A DNA stretch of 6,747 nucleotides, taken from positions 1 to 6,747 of the forward strand of contig JAISTL010000322.1 in the NCBI GenBank assembly GCA_031272615.1, read 5' to 3'. Below are positions 6,633 through 6,747 of the stretch, piece by piece (position 1 is the first letter of the stretch; the number at the start of each line of letters is the position of its first letter). The notes under the pieces were generated by a model, which saw only the letters and a program-made list of their open reading frames with translations, made no database searches and was not told the DNA's origin. The position numbers and the translations under genes were made by a program. Source of the DNA: Methylobacteriaceae bacterium (lineage in GTDB: Bacteria > Pseudomonadota > Alphaproteobacteria > Rhizobiales > Beijerinckiaceae).

Positions 6633-6647
6633 ATTCGTCATACGAAT
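6633..6647. promoter_or_regulatory. Operator-like dyad ATTCGT-CAT-ACGAAT matching the FadR/GntR pattern
   Basis: Two perfect 6-base arms flank a 3-base centre. The core at 6635-6645 (TCGTCATACGA) fits the TNGTNNNACNA pattern commonly described for FadR-subfamily GntR regulators. No such regulator gene lies in the window, so the assignment rests on the pattern alone. It may control a gene beyond the right edge. Confidence 0.4.
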
Positions 6648-6747
6648 AATCCGTGGATAATGCTGAAGGGACGCGGAAATCCTGCAGGGGCAGAGGACGG
6701 GCGCTTGAAGAAAGTCACGTGAAAAATCAATGTATTCTCGCGTGTGC

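Larger units (their letters stand above)
6357..6747. other. Non-coding region upstream of tRNA-Arg with several dyads
   Basis: No supported gene lies in these 391 bases. An open frame at 6430-6660 (plus) encodes a Cys/Trp/Arg-rich peptide resembling no family and has no good ribosome binding site. The right half holds three separate symmetric elements, annotated individually (6566-6580, 6590-6601, 6633-6647), and is more AT-rich from about 6581 on. This would suit the control region of a gene beyond the right edge. Possible plus-strand starts at 6719 (GTG) or 6730 (ATG) leave too few codons to judge. Confidence 0.5.

Noticed and set aside
6430..6660. Plus-strand 76-codon frame upstream of the tRNA
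   Set aside because: There is no ribosome binding site, composition is odd (Cys/Trp/Arg), and it runs through the palindromes and the operator-like dyad.
6719..6747. Possible start of a plus-strand gene at the right edge (GTG 6719 or ATG 6730)
   Set aside because: Fewer than 10 codons are visible and no strong Shine-Dalgarno element decides between them; cannot be supported.

Overview
This is a GC-rich bacterial window (by eye roughly 60-65% GC) from what is most likely an alphaproteobacterium. That placement rests on base composition, the form of the tRNA-Arg, and resemblance of the operon to peptide-uptake clusters in that group. It is an inference; no taxonomic marker is present.

Layout: all supported genes lie on the minus strand, so transcription runs from right to left. 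From right to left they are: about 390 bases of non-coding sequence with several small symmetric motifs (6357-6747); a tRNA-Arg(ACG) gene with encoded CCA (6279-6356); a leader of about 410 bases containing a terminator-like hairpin (5867-6278); and then a tightly packed operon. The operon order is periplasmic substrate-binding protein (4253-5866), DppB-type permease (3243-4256), DppC-type permease (2344-3246), first ATPase (1499-2329), second ATPase (756-1502), and the first 250 codons of a serine hydrolase of the beta-lactamase / D-aminopeptidase type (752 down to the left edge, truncated by the window).

How the genes work together: the first five encode a complete importer of the dipeptide/oligopeptide/nickel ABC family: one binding protein, two permeases and two ATPases. 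Three of the five internal junctions are 4-base stop/start overlaps (GTGA, ATGA, ATGA); the other two are gaps of 14 and 3 bases with good ribosome binding sites. The last gene lacks a signal peptide and carries the SxxK and YxN catalytic motifs of penicillin-recognising serine hydrolases. The simplest model is that a peptide-like compound is captured in the periplasm, pumped in, and cut in the cytoplasm, possibly a D-amino-acid peptide or cell-wall fragment. The substrate cannot be read from sequence.

No mobile element, CRISPR array or clearly novel system is visible. The most useful leads are the transporter-hydrolase coupling, the terminator-like hairpin ahead of the operon, and a dyad matching the FadR/GntR operator pattern near the right edge.
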